Shown here: piece after piece, positions 63,430 through 64,000 of the stretch
Layout of the letters: each line of letters opens with the position of its first letter
Position numbering within the stretch: position 1 is the first letter of the stretch
From: Bifidobacterium saimiriisciurei
GTDB lineage: Bacteria; Actinomycetota; Actinomycetes; Actinomycetales; Bifidobacteriaceae
DNA length: 64,000 nucleotides
Assembly (NCBI RefSeq): GCF_010667655.1
Contig: NZ_WHZU01000012.1
Span: 33,825-97,824, forward strand
Direction: 5' to 3'
Program-made: the position numbers and the translations under genes
Notes under the pieces: model-generated
What the model was told of the DNA's origin: nothing
The model's database searches: none
What the model saw: only the letters and a program-made list of their open reading frames with translations

Positions 63430-63869
63430 TGAGCACCAAGATCATCTTCACCAGCGCGACTGGCAACACCAAGGAGGCCGTCGAGCTTCTTGAGGAGGCG
63501 CTGCAGGACCTCGATCAGGACGTCGAGGTGTTCGACGCCGAGGACGGCGTGGAGGTCGACGAGTTCTTCGACGACGCCGACAACTACGTCGTGGCCAGCT
63601 GGAGCGACGGCGACAACGGCGAGGTGCCTGGCGGCATCGTGGACTTCTACGACGATCTCGACGGCTACGACCTGTCCGGCAAGAAGGTCGCCGTGCTGGG
63701 TACGGGCGACACCAGCTACCCGCACTTCTGCGCTGCGGTCGACATCTTCGAGAAGCTCCTCAAGGAGGACGGCGCCGAACTGGTGGCCGAGCCGCTGAAG
63801 ATCGAGCTCGCCCCCGACGATGACGCCATCGAAAAGATCAAGGATCTCGCCAAGACCCTCGCCGAATAA
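63429..63869 (+). CDS. Flavodoxin
   Basis: A 146-residue FMN electron carrier. The phosphate loop is 'FTSATGNTKEAVELLEEAL' (Thr-x-Thr-Gly-Asn-Thr type with Ser in place of Thr), the first isoalloxazine loop is 'VASWSDGDNGEVPGG' and the second 'LGTGDTSYPHFCAAVD'. The protein is strongly acidic, suiting docking to reductases. It overlaps the sulfite reductase stop by one base (TAATG), so electron donor and enzyme are made together. Confidence 0.93.
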   Translation: MSTKIIFTSATGNTKEAVELLEEALQDLDQDVEVFDAEDGVEVDEFFDDADNYVVASWSDGDNGEVPGGIVDFYDDLDGYDLSGKKVAVLGTGDTSYPHFCAAVDIFEKLLKEDGAELVAEPLKIELAPDDDAIEKIKDLAKTLAE

Positions 63870-63884
63870 CTTCTCTACCGTAGC

Positions 63885-64000
63885 GTTGGGATGTGTGATG
63901 CGCGACCGTAGGCTAGCGAATCGTCTGCTAGGCTGTGCCAAGCAGACGACCGAGCGGCGGCCGAACGGCCTTGAGTGTGTCGCGCATCACACATCCCAAC
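63885..64000 (+). ncRNA. Structured core element, copy 3 (3' of flavodoxin)
   Basis: Perfect 22-bp outer arms (63885-63906 and 63979-64000) enclose CGTAGGCTAGCG, an 8-bp variable hairpin (63922-63948) and the invariant GGCCGAACGGCCTTGAGTGT (63959-63978). Sense to the sulfite reductase-flavodoxin operon, 15 bp past its stop. Confidence 0.7.

Overview
This 64 kb window is high-GC actinobacterial DNA that reads as Bifidobacterium. The evidence is the dnaK-grpE-dnaJ-hspR heat-shock locus with HspR operators (HAIR sites), a HypBA1-type GH127 beta-L-arabinofuranosidase, bifidobacterial-style GH13 enzymes, and a urease with fused gamma and beta subunits next to a full urea ABC transporter. That combination resembles the B. 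longum subsp. infantis / B. kashiwanohense type of gut bifidobacterium. I ran no database search, so the species is an inference.

Layout. 0-5.3 kb: end of a LacI-type regulator, GH127 arabinofuranosidase, GPH-family sugar symporter and a divergent AraC-type regulator (arabinoside use). 5.4-9.9 kb: dnaK-grpE-dnaJ-hspR on the minus strand. 10.1-16.2 kb: wall-anchored alkaline phosphatase, type I pullulanase and a flavin monooxygenase of the NtaA/SnaA type. 16.5-33.3 kb: nickel importer, urease accessory genes (ureEFGD), structural genes (ureC, fused ureAB), an AT-rich foreign insert with a toxin-antitoxin-like pair, and urtABCDE for urea uptake. 33.5-37.1 kb: DAACS-type symporter and alpha-glucosidase. 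37.2-41.5 kb: tetrapyrrole module hemC, precorrin-2 dehydrogenase, SUMT, hemB and hemD. 42-46.7 kb: YeiH-type putative sulfate/sulfite exporter and a sulfonate-type ABC transporter. 47-50.4 kb: MFS transporter and YtcJ-type amidohydrolase. 50.7-54.4 kb: a glycyl radical enzyme with every isethionate sulfite-lyase signature residue I could recall, plus its radical-SAM activase. 54.7 kb: Hsp20. 55.3-60 kb: a second, taurine-type ABC transporter and a taurine aminotransferase. 60.4-63.9 kb: ferredoxin/flavodoxin-NADP reductase, siroheme [4Fe-4S] sulfite reductase and flavodoxin.

How the genes fit together. The last 27 kb can be read as an anaerobic organosulfonate pathway. Taurine enters by ABC transport. 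Toa moves the amino group to 2-oxoglutarate and leaves sulfoacetaldehyde. A reductase not present here would make isethionate. IslA, activated by IslB, splits isethionate to acetaldehyde and sulfite. NADPH -> FNR -> flavodoxin -> sulfite reductase makes sulfide for cysteine, and the tetrapyrrole genes make the siroheme. With urease and the surface phosphatase, the window looks like a nutrient-scavenging region for N, S and P.

Unexplained non-coding structure is prominent. Three copies of a roughly 90-120 nt element share a fixed core inside outer stems of unrelated sequence, and the only stem irregularities are G.U wobbles. A 51-nt-period hairpin array follows toa. A family of about 54-bp repeats flanks islA and islB. 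A 16-bp palindrome class occurs twice before the sulfite reductase gene.
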